Of a DNA stretch of 64,000 bases, positions 37,768-48,531 are shown piece after piece (the first letter of the stretch is position 1; each line of letters begins with the position of its first letter). The stretch covers positions 124,001 through 188,000 of the forward strand of contig ONIN01000002.1 of the NCBI GenBank assembly GCA_900317905.1, read 5' to 3'. Both the position numbers and the translations under genes were made by a program. The stretch is from an uncultured Eubacteriales bacterium (GTDB lineage Bacteria; Bacillota; Clostridia; Oscillospirales; Oscillospiraceae). The notes beneath the pieces are model-generated. The model ran no database searches and was not told the DNA's origin. It worked only from the letters and a program-made list of their open reading frames with translations.

Positions 37768-40368
37768 ATGGCCGAATTGACGCCCATGAAGCGGCAGTAT
37801 CAGGAGATCAAACAGCAGCAGCCGGATTGTCTGCTGTTCTTCCGGCTGGGCGATTTTTATGAGATGTTCGACGATGACGCCCGGACGGCGGCGAAGGAGC
37901 TGGATCTGACGCTGACCACCAGAGACCGCAACGTGGAGAATCCCGACGAACGGACGCCCATGTGCGGCGTGCCCTACCACGCGGCGGAGGCGTACATCGG
38001 CAGACTCATCGCCAAGGGCTACAAGGTGGCCATCTGCGAGCAGCTGGAGGATCCGGCGCTGGCAAAGGGCCTGGTGAAGCGGGACGTGATCCGCGTCATC
38101 ACCCCCGGCACCGTCACTGAGACCTCCATGCTGGAGGAGGGCCGCTCCAACTATCTCGCCAGCGTGTATCTGGCGGGGGATCGGGGCGCTGTGGCCTTCT
38201 GCGACATTTCCACCGGCGAGTTCTGCGCGGCGGATTTCCCGAACGACGCCGTGACGCATATCTTAAACGAGCTGGGCAGGTTTTCTCCCAGAGAGGCGGT
38301 TCTCAGCATGGGCGCCGCCGAGACCCAGGAGATCCGCCTGTTTCTGCAGAAAAACCTAAACTGCATGCTGGAGGCGGGAGAGCAGCGCTTCGAGGCCATG
38401 GAGGCCGCTGCCCGGCTCTGCGAGCAGTTTGACGCCCCGGACATCGACCAGCTGGGCATGGGGGAGGCCCCCGGCGCGGTCTGCGCTGCCGGCGCTCTGC
38501 TGGGCTATCTGCAGGAGACCCAGAAATGCGATCTTGGTCATCTGCGGCAGCCGGAGCTCTACGGCGACGAGCGGTACATGGAGCTGGACTATTCCACCCG
38601 GAGAAATCTGGAGCTCACCGAAAGCCTCCGCTCCGGGGAGAAAAAGGGCACCCTCCTCTGGGTGCTGGATAAGACGAAAACCCCCATGGGCGGCAGACTT
38701 CTGCGCGCCTGGGTGGAGCGGCCCCTTCTGAGCCCGGTGCAGATCAAGCGGCGCCTTTCCGCCGTGCAGGAGTTGGTGAACGACAACCTGCGGCGGCCGG
38801 AGCTGGTTTTGGCCCTTCGAAACATCGGCGACATGCAGCGGCTGATCGCGAAAATGGTCTACGGCAGCGCCAACGGCCGCGACATGGTGCAGCTGGCCGC
38901 CTGCTGCCGGGAGCTGCCGAATCTCACCAGATTGCTGGAGGGCACCCAGAGCGCCCTTCTGAAGCAGACTGCCGCCATGGATGTGCTCTCGGATCTGGAG
39001 CAGCACATCAGCGCCGCCATCTGTGATGAACCGCCCTTCACCATCCGGGAGGGCAACATTCTCCGTACCGGCTATGATCCCGAGGTGGATCGCCTCAGAG
39101 AGATCCGGGACAACGGCGCCGGCATGGTGGCGGATCTGGAGCAGCGGGAGCGGGAGCGCACCGGCATCAAGAAGCTGAAGCTGGGCTTCAATAAAGTTTT
39201 CGGCTATTACATCGACGTGCCCAACAGCGCCGGCGATGTGGAGCTGCCCCAGGAGTACATCCGCAAGCAGACCCTGGTCTCCAGCGAGCGCTACTTCACC
39301 CCGGAGCTGAAGGAGCTGGAAAACACCCTCCTGACGGCCAGAGAGCGGATCGCGGATCTGGAGTACCGCCGCTTCCAGGAGCTGCGGGAGCTGGTGGCCG
39401 GAGAGGTCGCCAGAGTCCAGGCCACGGCGGACGCGGTGGCGCAGCTGGACGTGCTCTGCGCCCTGGCGGAGGTGGCGGTGAAGAACCACTACGTCTGCCC
39501 GGAGGTGGACTTGAGCCGCTCTCTGGACATCCGGGAGGGCCGGCACCCCGTGGTGGAGCAGGCCCAGCAGGACGTGCTGTTCGTGCCGAACGATACCTTC
39601 CTGAACGACACCACCGACCGGGTGGCCATCGTCACCGGCCCCAACATGGCGGGCAAGAGCACCTATATGCGGCAGACGGCGCTGATCGTCCTCATGGCGC
39701 AGATCGGCTCCTTCGTCCCCGCGAAAAGCGCCACCATCGGCGTGGTGGACCGGGTGTTCACCAGAATCGGCGCCTCCGACGATCTGGCTGCCGGACAGAG
39801 CACCTTCATGGTGGAGATGAGCGAGACCGCCGCCATTTTGCAGCACGCCACCTCGAAGAGCCTGCTGATCCTCGACGAGATCGGTCGCGGCACCTCCACC
39901 TACGACGGCATGGCCATCGCGAGAGCGGTCTTGGAATACTGCGCCGACAAGCGGAAGCTGGGCGCCAAGACCATGTTCGCCACCCACTACCACGAGCTCA
40001 CCGCCCTGGAACAGGAGCTGGAGGGTGTGCGCAACTACAACATCACCGCGAAAAAACAGGGCGGCAAGCTGCTGTTTTTAAGAAAGATCGTCCGCGGCGC
40101 CGCCGATGACAGCTACGGCATCGAGGTGGCGAAGCTGGCCGGCCTGCCGGAGAGCGTCATCAACAAAGCCAAGAGCTATCTGAAGGATCTGGAGGCCGGG
40201 AAGGCGGAAATGCCGGTGCCGGTGATGCCGACCGAGGATCAGATCTCCCTCACGGACGTGGGCGGCAGCGAGATCGCCGAAGAGCTGCTCCGGATCGATC
40301 TGGACACCGTGACCCCCATCGAGGCTATGAATCTGCTGTATCAGCTGCAGAAAAAAGCGAAAGGCTGA
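37768..40368 (+). CDS. mutS: DNA mismatch repair protein MutS
   Basis: An 866-residue MutS. The mismatch-reading motif is in FRLGDFYEMF (residues 25-34). The ATPase has Walker A TGPNMAGKSTYMRQ, and LLILDEIGRGTSTYDGMAIA and TMFATHYHEL follow. The C-terminus KAKSYLKDLEAG and beyond belongs to the dimer/tetramer tail. It recognizes mismatches and recruits MutL. RBS AAGAGG. Confidence 0.98.
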   Translation: MAELTPMKRQYQEIKQQQPDCLLFFRLGDFYEMFDDDARTAAKELDLTLTTRDRNVENPDERTPMCGVPYHAAEAYIGRLIAKGYKVAICEQLEDPALAKGLVKRDVIRVITPGTVTETSMLEEGRSNYLASVYLAGDRGAVAFCDISTGEFCAADFPNDAVTHILNELGRFSPREAVLSMGAAETQEIRLFLQKNLNCMLEAGEQRFEAMEAAARLCEQFDAPDIDQLGMGEAPGAVCAAGALLGYLQETQKCDLGHLRQPELYGDERYMELDYSTRRNLELTESLRSGEKKGTLLWVLDKTKTPMGGRLLRAWVERPLLSPVQIKRRLSAVQELVNDNLRRPELVLALRNIGDMQRLIAKMVYGSANGRDMVQLAACCRELPNLTRLLEGTQSALLKQTAAMDVLSDLEQHISAAICDEPPFTIREGNILRTGYDPEVDRLREIRDNGAGMVADLEQRERERTGIKKLKLGFNKVFGYYIDVPNSAGDVELPQEYIRKQTLVSSERYFTPELKELENTLLTARERIADLEYRRFQELRELVAGEVARVQATADAVAQLDVLCALAEVAVKNHYVCPEVDLSRSLDIREGRHPVVEQAQQDVLFVPNDTFLNDTTDRVAIVTGPNMAGKSTYMRQTALIVLMAQIGSFVPAKSATIGVVDRVFTRIGASDDLAAGQSTFMVEMSETAAILQHATSKSLLILDEIGRGTSTYDGMAIARAVLEYCADKRKLGAKTMFATHYHELTALEQELEGVRNYNITAKKQGGKLLFLRKIVRGAADDSYGIEVAKLAGLPESVINKAKSYLKDLEAGKAEMPVPVMPTEDQISLTDVGGSEIAEELLRIDLDTVTPIEAMNLLYQLQKKAKG

Positions 40369-40372
40369 GGCT

Positions 40373-41071
40373 ATGAACAAAAAACCCTGGAATGACATCA
40401 TGACCCGCGGAGAGCGGGTGCTGGGCTGGATCTACCTGCCCATCCATGTGATCCTGCTGCCGCTGCTGCTGGGCGTTCTGCTCTATGCCATCACCGGGAA
40501 AGAGCCGGACTCCATGAAGATGAATCTGCTCTATTTCGGCATCGGCTTTCTGGTGATTGTGGTCGGTATGTGGAAGTATCTGAAGCTGAGCTACCGGCGG
40601 ATGACGGAAAACTTTCGGGGGGTTCTTCTGGCGCTGGTGTGGGCCTATGTGATCACCATGGTGCTGTCGCTGATCTACGGAGCCGTCACAAAGCTGCTCG
40701 GCACCCCGCCAAGCCCCAATCAGGACATGGTGGAGGATATCGCCGTCGGGAACATGAACCAGATGTTCGCCATGGCGGTGCTGATGGTGCCCATCGTGGA
40801 GGAGTGCCTCTTCCGCGGAGTGATCTTCGGGTCGATCCGAGGGAAAAACCGGATCCTCGCCTATGTGATCTCGGTGCTGGCCTTCAGTCTCTACCACGTC
40901 TGGCAGTACGCCGTGGCCTACCAGGACTGGACCATGCTGCTGGGGATGCTGCAATACTTCCCGATCTCCATCGCATTGACCTATGCCTACGACCGCAGCG
41001 GCACCATCTGGGCGCCGGTCTTTCTGCACATGCTCAACAACGCCCTGTCATTAAGTCTGACAAGGGGTTGA
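40373..41071 (+). CDS. CPBP-family intramembrane protease
   Basis: A 232-residue membrane protein with about six hydrophobic segments. Motif 1 is VPIVEECLFRGVIFGSIR, motif 2 is FSLYHVWQY and motif 3 is FLHMLNNALSL, the glutamate and histidine set of CAAX/bacteriocin-processing (Abi) proteases. Substrate unknown. It lies four bases after mutS. Its stop codon lies inside the -35 box of the next promoter. Confidence 0.85.
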   Translation: MNKKPWNDIMTRGERVLGWIYLPIHVILLPLLLGVLLYAITGKEPDSMKMNLLYFGIGFLVIVVGMWKYLKLSYRRMTENFRGVLLALVWAYVITMVLSLIYGAVTKLLGTPPSPNQDMVEDIAVGNMNQMFAMAVLMVPIVEECLFRGVIFGSIRGKNRILAYVISVLAFSLYHVWQYAVAYQDWTMLLGMLQYFPISIALTYAYDRSGTIWAPVFLHMLNNALSLSLTRG

Positions 41072-41096
41072 CAAATGCACAGAAAAAGAGTAAATT
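41068..41096 (+). promoter_or_regulatory. thiT promoter
   Basis: TTGACA (41068-41073), 17 bases, TAAATT (41091-41096), directly ahead of the TPP aptamer. Confidence 0.75.
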
Positions 41097-41105
41097 GAAA
41101 ACTGC

Positions 41106-41196
41106 AAATGGGAGCTGGGTTTTCCCGGCTGAGAACGGCGTAATGGAGCGCTGATACCATCGAACCTGACCCGGGTAATGCCGGCGTAGGAAAGAT
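41106..41196 (+). ncRNA. TPP riboswitch (Thi box)
   Basis: The leader has the conserved aptamer blocks in order: GGGAGCTGGG, CCCGGCTGAGA, CTGATACCATCGAACCTGA, CCCGGGTAATGCCGGCGTAGGAA. It binds thiamine pyrophosphate. A terminator follows at 41208, so control is by premature termination of the thiT transcript. Confidence 0.97.
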
Positions 41197-41207
41197 ATCG
41201 TATTTCT

Positions 41208-41241
41208 TTGCAGGTTCCTTTGCGGGACCTGCAATTTTTTT
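41208..41241 (+). terminator. TPP riboswitch expression platform
   Basis: TTGCAGGTTCC pairs with GGGACCTGCAA and is followed by T7, a few bases before the thiT ribosome binding site. It should form when TPP is bound. Confidence 0.92.
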
Positions 41242-41253
41242 GGAGGTAAAAAG

Positions 41254-41811
41254 ATGAAAAATCAAAAGCTGAGAGCCCTTGTGGAGGGCGCTGTGTTTAT
41301 CGCGGTGGCCCAGATCCTGAGCATGATTAAGCTCTGGGAGATGCCCTGGGGCGGCTCCGTCGTGCTGGCCATGGTGCCGCTGATCCTGTATTCCGTGCGC
41401 TGGGGTCTGGGCAGCGGTCTCGCCGCCTGCTTTGTGTTCGGCGTGCTGCAGTTCACCTTTGACGGCGGCTTTGCCATCGGCTGGCAGAGTATCTTGGGCG
41501 ACTATCTGATCGCCTTCACGGCTCTGGGCGTCGCGGGACTGTTCCGCGGCCAGCGCTACGGCATCTTCACCGGCGCGGTGGTGGGCGGCCTGGCCCGCTT
41601 CCTGGTGCACTATGTGGTGGGCGCCACCGTCTGGGCGGAGTACATGCCCGACTCCTTCTTCGGCATGTCCATGCACTCCCCCTGGTTCTATTCTCTGCTC
41701 TACAACCTGGCCTACATGCTGCCGAACATCCTGATTACCGTGCTGGTGTTCGCGCTGCTGTATAAGCCCCTCGGAAAGTACTTCCGCGGCGAAGACATCG
41801 TAAAAGCGTAA
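41254..41811 (+). CDS. thiT: ECF thiamine transporter S component ThiT
   Basis: A 185-residue protein with six hydrophobic segments. It starts KNQKLRALVEGAVFIAVAQILS and contains IKLWEMPWGGSV and VVGGLARFLVHYVVGATVWAEY, matching ThiT/YuaJ including the aromatic substrate pocket and an AARxxxH-like region. It captures thiamine and uses a shared energizing module encoded elsewhere. The TPP riboswitch upstream fixes the substrate with high confidence. RBS TGGAGG. Confidence 0.95.
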   Translation: MKNQKLRALVEGAVFIAVAQILSMIKLWEMPWGGSVVLAMVPLILYSVRWGLGSGLAACFVFGVLQFTFDGGFAIGWQSILGDYLIAFTALGVAGLFRGQRYGIFTGAVVGGLARFLVHYVVGATVWAEYMPDSFFGMSMHSPWFYSLLYNLAYMLPNILITVLVFALLYKPLGKYFRGEDIVKA

Positions 41812-41821
41812 ACAAACCAAC

Positions 41822-41861
41822 AAAAAACTCCCCTGCTGCACATTCGCGGCAGGGGAGTTTT
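41822..41861. terminator. Convergent terminator thiT/guaB
   Basis: CTCCCCTGC/GCAGGGGAG with an 11-base loop, A6 before and T-rich after; usable in both directions. Confidence 0.88.
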
Positions 41862-41881
41862 CTATGGAATGGAGGTATTGC

Positions 41882-43384
41882 TTACACGTTCTGGCTGGAG
41901 GTTTTCAGCACCACGTCGTGGGCGCCGCCCTCCACAATGGAGACGCTGGAGACCAGGGTGAGCTTGGCCTTCTGCTGCAGCTCGGGGATGGTCACCGCGC
42001 CGCAGTTGCACATGGTGCTGCGGACCTTCGCGAGGGTCATCTGGACGTTGTCGCTCAGGGGACCGGCGTAGGGGACGTAGGAGTCCACGCCTTCCTCGAA
42101 GCTCAGCTTCTTGGAGCCGCCGAGATCGTACCGCTGCCAGTTGCGGGCGCGGTTGGAGCCCTCGCCCCAGTACTCCTTCATCAGAGTGCCGTTCACGTTG
42201 ACCTTCTGGCTGGGGCTCTCGTCGAAGCGGGCGAAGTAGCGGCCCAGCATGACGAAGTCGGCGCCCATGGCCAGGGCCAGGGTGATGTGGTGGTCGTGAA
42301 CGATGCCGCCGTCGGAGCAGACGGGGACGTAGATGCCGGTCTCTTTGAAATATTCATCTCTGGCCTTCGCCACCTCGATCAGGGCGGTGGCCTGGCCGCG
42401 TCCGATGGCCTTGGTCTCTCTGGTGATGCAGATGGAGCCGCCGCCGATGCCCACCTTCACGAAGTCGGCGCCGCAGTCGGCCAGGAAGCGGAAGCCCTCG
42501 GCGTCCACCACGTTGCCGGCGCCAACCTTCACGGTGTCGCCGTAGTTTGCGCGGATCCACTCCAGGGTGCGCTTCTGCCACTCGCTGAAGCCCTCGGAGG
42601 AGTCGATCACCAGCACGTCCACACCGGCCTCCACCAGCGCGGGCACACGCTCAGCGTAGTCGCGGGTGTTGATGCCGGCGCCGACGACGAAGCGCTTCTG
42701 GTCATCCAACAGCTCGTTGGGCTTGGCCTTGTGCTGGTCATAGTCCTTGCGGAAGACGAAGGACTGCAGCTTGCCGTCCTTGCCCACGATGGGCAGGGCG
42801 TTGAGCTTGTGGTCCCAGATGATGTCGTTGGCCTCCTTCAGGCTGGTGCCGGCAGGGGCGGTGATCAGCTTGTCCAGGGGGGTCATGAAGCTCGCGACCT
42901 TGGTGTCCGGCGCCATGCGGCTCACGCGGTAGTCACGGCTGGTGACGATGCCCACCAGCTTGCCGTCGGGGGCGCCGTCCTCGGTGACGGCCATGGTGGA
43001 GTGGCCGGTGCGCTCACGCAGGGCCAGCACGTCCGCCAGGGTGGCCTCGGGGGAGATGTTGGAGTCGCTGCGCACGAAGCCCGCCTTGTAGCTCTTCACG
43101 CGGGCCACCATGGCGGCCTCGTCCTCGATGGTCTGGGAGCCGAAGAGGAAGGACACGCCGCCCTCCTGAGCCAGCGCAACGGCCAGCCGGTCGCCGGAGA
43201 CCGCCTGCATGACGGCGGAAACCATCGGCACGTTCAGGCTCATGGCAGGCTCCTCGCCTTTGCGGAAGCGCACCAGCGGCGTGCGCAGAGAGACGTTTTC
43301 GGGGATGCACTCGCTGGAAGAGTAGCCCGGGACGAGCAGGTACTCATTGAAGGTGTGGGAAGCTTCGGGATAAATGTAAGCCAT
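41882..43384 (-). CDS. guaB: IMP dehydrogenase
   Basis: A 500-residue IMP dehydrogenase. The catalytic Cys loop is [12 protein letters not shown] and the CBS pair occupies about residues 115-235 between barrel halves. It oxidizes IMP to XMP with NAD, the first committed guanine-nucleotide step. It starts 35 bases after purL with AAAGGAGG, so it is the last gene of the purine operon and links IMP synthesis to GMP. Confidence 0.95.
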   Translation of the reverse strand: MAYIYPEASHTFNEYLLVPGYSSSECIPENVSLRTPLVRFRKGEEPAMSLNVPMVSAVMQAVSGDRLAVALAQEGGVSFLFGSQTIEDEAAMVARVKSYKAGFVRSDSNISPEATLADVLALRERTGHSTMAVTEDGAPDGKLVGIVTSRDYRVSRMAPDTKVASFMTPLDKLITAPAGTSLKEANDIIWDHKLNALPIVGKDGKLQSFVFRKDYDQHKAKPNELLDDQKRFVVGAGINTRDYAERVPALVEAGVDVLVIDSSEGFSEWQKRTLEWIRANYGDTVKVGAGNVVDAEGFRFLADCGADFVKVGIGGGSICITRETKAIGRGQATALIEVAKARDEYFKETGIYVPVCSDGGIVHDHHITLALAMGADFVMLGRYFARFDESPSQKVNVNGTLMKEYWGEGSNRARNWQRYDLGGSKKLSFEEGVDSYVPYAGPLSDNVQMTLAKVRSTMCNCGAVTIPELQQKAKLTLVSSVSIVEGGAHDVVLKTSSQNV

Positions 43385-43419
43385 GGGGTGTCCTCCTTTG
43401 TGAAATGTCAGATTGGTAA

Positions 43420-46400
43420 TTATTCAAAAAACTCTACCGCGGACCGGAACATGCCCAGATCGTAGCTGCCGGGGACGTTCATGTACAGGCCGGAGCCGAT
43501 GCGCTCGGCGTGGCCCATCTTGCCGAAGACGCGGCCGTCGGGGCTGGTGATGCCCTCCACGGCGCAGACGGAGTTGTTGGGGTTGAACTGCACGTTGGCG
43601 GTGGGCTCTTCCCAGAAATCCACGTACTGGGTGGCGATCTGGCCCTTGGCCGCCAGCTCCGCGATCAGCTGGGGATCTGCCAGGAACCGGCCCTCGCCGT
43701 GGGAGATGGGTACCGCCACGACCTCGTCCACGCCCACATGCTGCAGCCAGGGGGAGAGATCGGAGCACACTCTGGTGTAGACGATCTTCGACTGGTGGCG
43801 GCCGATGGTGTTGAAGGTCAGGGTGGGGCTGTTCACGTCGGTGTCCAGGATCTTGCCGTAGGGCACCAGACCCAGCTTGATCAGCGCCTGGAAGCCGTTG
43901 CAGATGCCGCACATGAGACCGCCGCGCTCGTCCAGCAGCCGGGTGACGCTGTGGCGCACCTCGTCGTTGCGGAAAAAGGCGGTGATGAACTTGCCGGAGC
44001 CGTCGGGCTCGTCGCCGCCGGAGAAGCCGCCGGGGATGAAGATCATCTGGCTGCTGTCCGCCGCTTTGGCGAAGGCCCTGACGGAGGCGCTGATGTCTGC
44101 GCTGGAGAGGTTTCTGACCACGAAGATCTCCGCCTCGCCGCCGGCAGCCTCAACCGCTCTCGCAGAGTCAAACTCGCAGTTGGTGCCGGGGAACACCGGG
44201 ATCAGCACCTTGGGCTTGGCGCACTTCACGGCAGGGGCCGCGATCATGCCGCCCTCGTAGACGTAGGGCTCGATCTCCGGCTGATTCTGGGGGATGTTGC
44301 AGGGGTAGACGCCCTCCAGCTTGTTTTCATAGTCGATCCACGCGGTTTCGGGCACCTTCTCGCTGCCGCGATAGATGTCCGGCTGGCCGCTGACCACGCC
44401 GAGAGGCAGCCCCTCGCACTCAGAGCCGGGGGCCAGCTCCACCACGAAGGAGCCGTAGCGGTAGCCGAAGATGGTCTCCAGCGGGACGTCCTCGTAGAAG
44501 TTGAAGCCCATGCCGCTGCCGAGGCCCATTTTGAATACGGCTTCGGCCACGCCGCCCATGCCGGGGGTCCAGACCGCCACCGCGTCCTGGCTGCGGATCA
44601 TGGTGTTCACCTGGTCGAACAGCGCCAGCAGGCTTTCGGGGGTGGGCAAGCCGTTTTCGTCGTATTCCGGCTCCATCAGCACCACCTGGTCGCCGGGCAG
44701 GGCGAACACGTTGGGCAGCACGTCGGACAGACGGCCGGTGGTCACCGCGAAGGAGACCAGCGTGGGCGGCACGTCCAGATCCTCAAAGCTGCCGGACATG
44801 GAGTCCTTGCCGCCGATGGCCGCGACGCCCAGACCCACCTGGGCTTTGTAGGCGCCCAGCAGCGCGGCTAGGGGCTTGCCCCAGCGCTTGGGGTCGGAGC
44901 CGAGACGCTCGAAGTATTCCTGGAAGCTCAGGTACGTATCGTTGAAGTCCGCGCCGGTGGCGATCAGCTTGGCGCAGGATTCCACCACCGCCAGATAGGC
45001 GCCGTGATAGGGGCTCTGCTCCAGAATCCAGGGGTTGCCGCCCCAGGCCATGAAGGAGCAGGTCTCGGTCTCGCCGTGGCGGACGGGAAGCTTGTGCACC
45101 ATGGCCTGCGGAGGCGTCCGCTGCAGCTTGCCGCCGAAGGGCATCAGCACGGTGCCGGCGCCGATGGTGGAGTCAAACCGCTCGCTGAGACCCCGCTTGG
45201 AGCAGATATTCAGGTCGCCCGCCATGGCCGCCATGCCGGAAGCGAAGTCGGCGGGGATCGCTTTTTCAATGTTCTTGGCCGCCGCGGGTTCGGCGGTGAT
45301 GTGCTTTTCCGCACCGTTGGTGTCCAGGAAGGCGCGGGAGAGGTCCACGATGGTCTTGCCGTTCCAGTGCATCACCAGTCTGGGAGACTCGGTGACCACT
45401 GCTACCGGAGTGACCTCCAGGTTCTCGCTTTTCGCCAGCTCGCAGAAGCGCTCGGCGTCCTCGGCGGCGACCACTACGGCCATGCGTTCCTGGCTCTCAC
45501 TGATGGCCAGCTCTGTGCCGTCGAGACCGTCGTATTTTCTCGGCACGGCGTTCAGGTCGATGTTCAGACCGTCCGCCAGCTCGCCGATGGCAACGCTGAC
45601 GCCGCCGGCGCCGAAGTCGTTGCAGCGCTTGATGAGCTTGGAGGCCTCTGCGTTGCGGAACAGCCGCTGGAGCTTGCGCTCCTCGGGGGCGTTGCCTTTC
45701 TGCACCTCTGCGCCGCAGGTCTCCAGACTGGAGAGGGTGTGCTTCTTGCTGGAGCCGGTGGCGCCGCCGCAGCCGTCGCGTCCGGTGCGGCCGCCCAGCA
45801 GCAGCACCACATCGCCGGGGGCCGGGCGCTCGCGGCGGACGTTCTCTTCCGGAGCGGCTGCGATCACCGCGCCGATCTCCATTCTTTTTGCCGCATAGCC
45901 GGGGTGATAGATCTCATCCACCTGACCGGTGGCAAGGCCGATCTGGTTGCCGTAGGAGGAATAGCCCGCGGCGGCGGTGGTGACGATCTTCCGCTGGGGC
46001 AGCTTGCCCTCCATGGTCTCGCTGAGGGGCTTCGTGGGATCCGCCGCGCCGGTGACGCGCATGGCGGCGTAGACATAGCTTCTGCCGGAGAGCGGGTCGC
46101 GGATGGCGCCGCCGATGCAGGTGGCCGCGCCGCCGAAGGGCTCGATCTCCGTGGGATGGTTGTGGGTCTCGTTCTTGAACAGCAGGAGCCAGGGCTGCTC
46201 CTCGCCGTCCACCTCCACCGTGATCTTCACGGTGCAGGCGTTGATCTCCTCACTCTCGTCCAGCTTTTCCAGCATGCCCCGCTTGCGGAGCACCTTGGCG
46301 GCCAGAGTGCCCATGTCCATGAGATTCACGGGCTTGGTGCGGCCGATCTCCTCGCGGCCCTTGAGATAATCCTCATAGGCGCTCTGGAGCAGGGGATCGG

Positions 46401-47109
46401 AGAAGGTGATCTTGTCGATGGTGGTCAAAAAGGTGGTGTGGCGGCAGTGGTCAGACCAGTAGGTGTCCAGCACCCGGATCTCGGTGATGGTGGGATCCCG
46501 CTGCTCAGACTGGAAGTAATCCCGGCAGCACTGCAGGTCACCCATGTCCATGGCGAGGCCCTTTTCCACACGGAAGGCCTCCAGCTGTTCGTCGCTCCAG
46601 CCGATGAAGCCCTGAACGGTCTCCACCTCGGTGGGGATGTCGTACTGCATGGCCAGCGTCTCGGGCTTTTCCAAAGCGGCAAGGCGGCTCTCCACCGGGT
46701 TCACCACGTATTTCTCCACGGCCTCAACGTCGGCGGCGCTCAAATCGCCGGAGAGGATGTAGACTTTCGCCGCCCGCACCAGAGGCCGATCCCCGCAGGA
46801 GATCAGCTGGATGCACTGGGCGGCAGAGTCGCTCCGCTGGTCGAACTGACCGGGCAGCGGCTCCACGGCGAAGACGATGCCGTCGGTCTCCGGCAGCTGG
46901 TCATAGGTGTTGTCCAGCTGGGGCTCGGAGAAGACGTGTCTGCGGGCGGTCTCAAACAGCTCCGGCGTGATGTTTTCCACGTCGTAGCGGTTCAGGATGC
47001 GCACGGACTTCAGGCCGGAAATGCCCAGGAAGCTGCGCAGATCCGCGCAGAGCGCCGCGGCCTCGTGATCCAGACCGGGTTTCTTTTCCACAAATACGCG
47101 ATAGACCAT
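43420..47109 (-). CDS. purL: Phosphoribosylformylglycinamidine synthase (single chain)
   Basis: A 1229-residue FGAM synthase that combines a PurS-like N-domain, two PurL ATPase halves and a C-terminal glutaminase. Visible marks are [44 protein letters not shown] and, in the glutaminase, [13 protein letters not shown], the nucleophile Cys in [15 protein letters not shown] and HGEGRF. It converts FGAR to FGAM with glutamine and ATP. Many Firmicutes use split PurS/Q/L; the single-chain form is found in several Clostridia. RBS GAGGTG. Confidence 0.97.
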   Translation of the reverse strand: MVYRVFVEKKPGLDHEAAALCADLRSFLGISGLKSVRILNRYDVENITPELFETARRHVFSEPQLDNTYDQLPETDGIVFAVEPLPGQFDQRSDSAAQCIQLISCGDRPLVRAAKVYILSGDLSAADVEAVEKYVVNPVESRLAALEKPETLAMQYDIPTEVETVQGFIGWSDEQLEAFRVEKGLAMDMGDLQCCRDYFQSEQRDPTITEIRVLDTYWSDHCRHTTFLTTIDKITFSDPLLQSAYEDYLKGREEIGRTKPVNLMDMGTLAAKVLRKRGMLEKLDESEEINACTVKITVEVDGEEQPWLLLFKNETHNHPTEIEPFGGAATCIGGAIRDPLSGRSYVYAAMRVTGAADPTKPLSETMEGKLPQRKIVTTAAAGYSSYGNQIGLATGQVDEIYHPGYAAKRMEIGAVIAAAPEENVRRERPAPGDVVLLLGGRTGRDGCGGATGSSKKHTLSSLETCGAEVQKGNAPEERKLQRLFRNAEASKLIKRCNDFGAGGVSVAIGELADGLNIDLNAVPRKYDGLDGTELAISESQERMAVVVAAEDAERFCELAKSENLEVTPVAVVTESPRLVMHWNGKTIVDLSRAFLDTNGAEKHITAEPAAAKNIEKAIPADFASGMAAMAGDLNICSKRGLSERFDSTIGAGTVLMPFGGKLQRTPPQAMVHKLPVRHGETETCSFMAWGGNPWILEQSPYHGAYLAVVESCAKLIATGADFNDTYLSFQEYFERLGSDPKRWGKPLAALLGAYKAQVGLGVAAIGGKDSMSGSFEDLDVPPTLVSFAVTTGRLSDVLPNVFALPGDQVVLMEPEYDENGLPTPESLLALFDQVNTMIRSQDAVAVWTPGMGGVAEAVFKMGLGSGMGFNFYEDVPLETIFGYRYGSFVVELAPGSECEGLPLGVVSGQPDIYRGSEKVPETAWIDYENKLEGVYPCNIPQNQPEIEPYVYEGGMIAAPAVKCAKPKVLIPVFPGTNCEFDSARAVEAAGGEAEIFVVRNLSSADISASVRAFAKAADSSQMIFIPGGFSGGDEPDGSGKFITAFFRNDEVRHSVTRLLDERGGLMCGICNGFQALIKLGLVPYGKILDTDVNSPTLTFNTIGRHQSKIVYTRVCSDLSPWLQHVGVDEVVAVPISHGEGRFLADPQLIAELAAKGQIATQYVDFWEEPTANVQFNPNNSVCAVEGITSPDGRVFGKMGHAERIGSGLYMNVPGSYDLGMFRSAVEFFE

Positions 47110-47144
47110 GTGTTCACCTCATGTGTTGACGTTGATAAAAAGAT

Positions 47145-48412
47145 TTACGCTTTTGCGGCCAGAGCGCGCTGGCCGATGTCCTTGCGGTAATAGGCGTTTT
47201 CAAACTGCACCTCGGAAGCCAGATTGTATGCCTTGCCGATGGCGCCCTCCAGGGTCTCGGCTCTCGCCACGGCGCCCAGAACGCGGCCGCCGTTGGTGAG
47301 CAGGGTGCCGTTATCATCCAGCTTCGCGCCGGCGATGTAGATCTCTGTGTCCGCGCCGGTTTCCGGCAGAGTCATGGGAAAGCCCTTGTCGTACTTCAGC
47401 GGGTAGCCCTCGGAGGCCACCACCACGCAGCAGGCGTGCTCGTCGCGGAACTTCACGTCCACATCGGCGAGGGTGCCGCTGGCCGTGGCCTGCATGATGG
47501 TCAGCAGATCGCTTTCCAGCAGCGGCAGCACCACCTGGGTCTCCGGATCGCCGAAGCGGCAGTTGTATTCGATGACCTTGGGGCCGTCGGGGGTGATCAT
47601 CAATCCGAAATAGAGGCAGCCGCGGAAGGTGCGGTTTTCAGCATTCATGGCATGGATGGTGGGCAGGAAGATCTCCTCCATGCAGCGCTGCGCCACTTCG
47701 TCGGTATAGTAGGGGTTCGGGGCCACGGTGCCCATGCCGCCGGTGTTCAGCCCCTTGTCGCCGTCCAGGGCGCGCTTGTGATCCATGCTGGAGACCATGG
47801 GCTTTACCACGTTCCCGTCGGTGAAGGCCAGCACACTGACCTCCGGGCCGGTGAGGAACTCCTCAATGACCACGCACTCGCCGCTCTTGCCGAACTTGCC
47901 GCCGGCCATCATGTCCTGTACGGCCCGTTTGGCGTCGTCGATGGTCTCGGCGATGATGACGCCCTTGCCCAGGGCCAGGCCGTCGGCCTTCACCACGATG
48001 GGGGCACTCTGGGCGTCAAGATACTGAAGCGCCGCATCCATCTCCGTGAAGGTCTCATACTTCGCGGTGGGGATGCCGTATTTTTTCATCAGATCCTTGG
48101 AGCCTTGCTGCCCTCGATGATGGCGGCCTTGGCCTCGGGGCCGAAGCAGGGGATGCCGACTTTCTGCAGTTCATCCACGCATCCCAGCACCAGCGGGTCG
48201 TCCGGCGCCACCACGGCGAAGTCCACCGGGTGGGTCTTGGCAAATTCCACGATGGCGGGGATGTCCTTGGCGCCGATGTTCACGCATTCGGCGTCCTGTG
48301 CCATGCCGCCGTTGCCGGGCAGGGCGTAGATCGTCTCCACGGTGGGATTTTCCCGCAGCTTCTTGATGATGGCGTGCTCCCGCCCGCCGCCGCCGATGAC
48401 CATTAAGTTCAT
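47145..48412 (-). pseudogene. purD: Phosphoribosylamine--glycine ligase, frameshifted
   Basis: Two frames together make a full PurD. The first runs from ATG 48412 (AGGAGG upstream; MNLMVIGGGGREHAIIKKL) to a TGA at 48091-48089, ending IIEGSKAPRI. The second starts at ATG 48089 and continues MKKYGIPTAKY through the ATP-grasp domain to 47145. Intact homologues read EGSK-A-x-K-DLMKKYG across this point, so one base is missing in the GSKA codons near 48100. Stop and restart overlap as TGATG, so a two-piece product by coupled reinitiation is possible. A sequencing error or a recent mutation are the simpler explanations. All other operon genes are intact. Confidence 0.9.
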
Positions 48413-48437
48413 TCGATTTCCTCCTGTAATAAAGGCT

Positions 48438-48526
48438 GTCATTGCGAGGAAGCGGAGATGGATGCAGAAAGCGGGTTAAAGTGATGAAACCTTCAACTCC
48501 AAACTCCACACTCCAAACTCCACACT
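48438..48526. repeat. Degenerate intergenic repeat tract
   Basis: The purD/AICAR transformylase gap starts with GTCATTGCGAGGAAGCGGA, like a widespread GTCATTGCGAG bacterial intergenic repeat. It ends with 14-base units AAACTCCACACTCC (48501-48514) and a partial second copy (48515-48526). No ORF is present. Confidence 0.6.
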
Positions 48527-48531
48527 TGAAA

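Noticed and set aside
45004-47190. 728-codon plus-strand open frame over purL
   Set aside because: Antisense shadow of purL; no recognizable domain.
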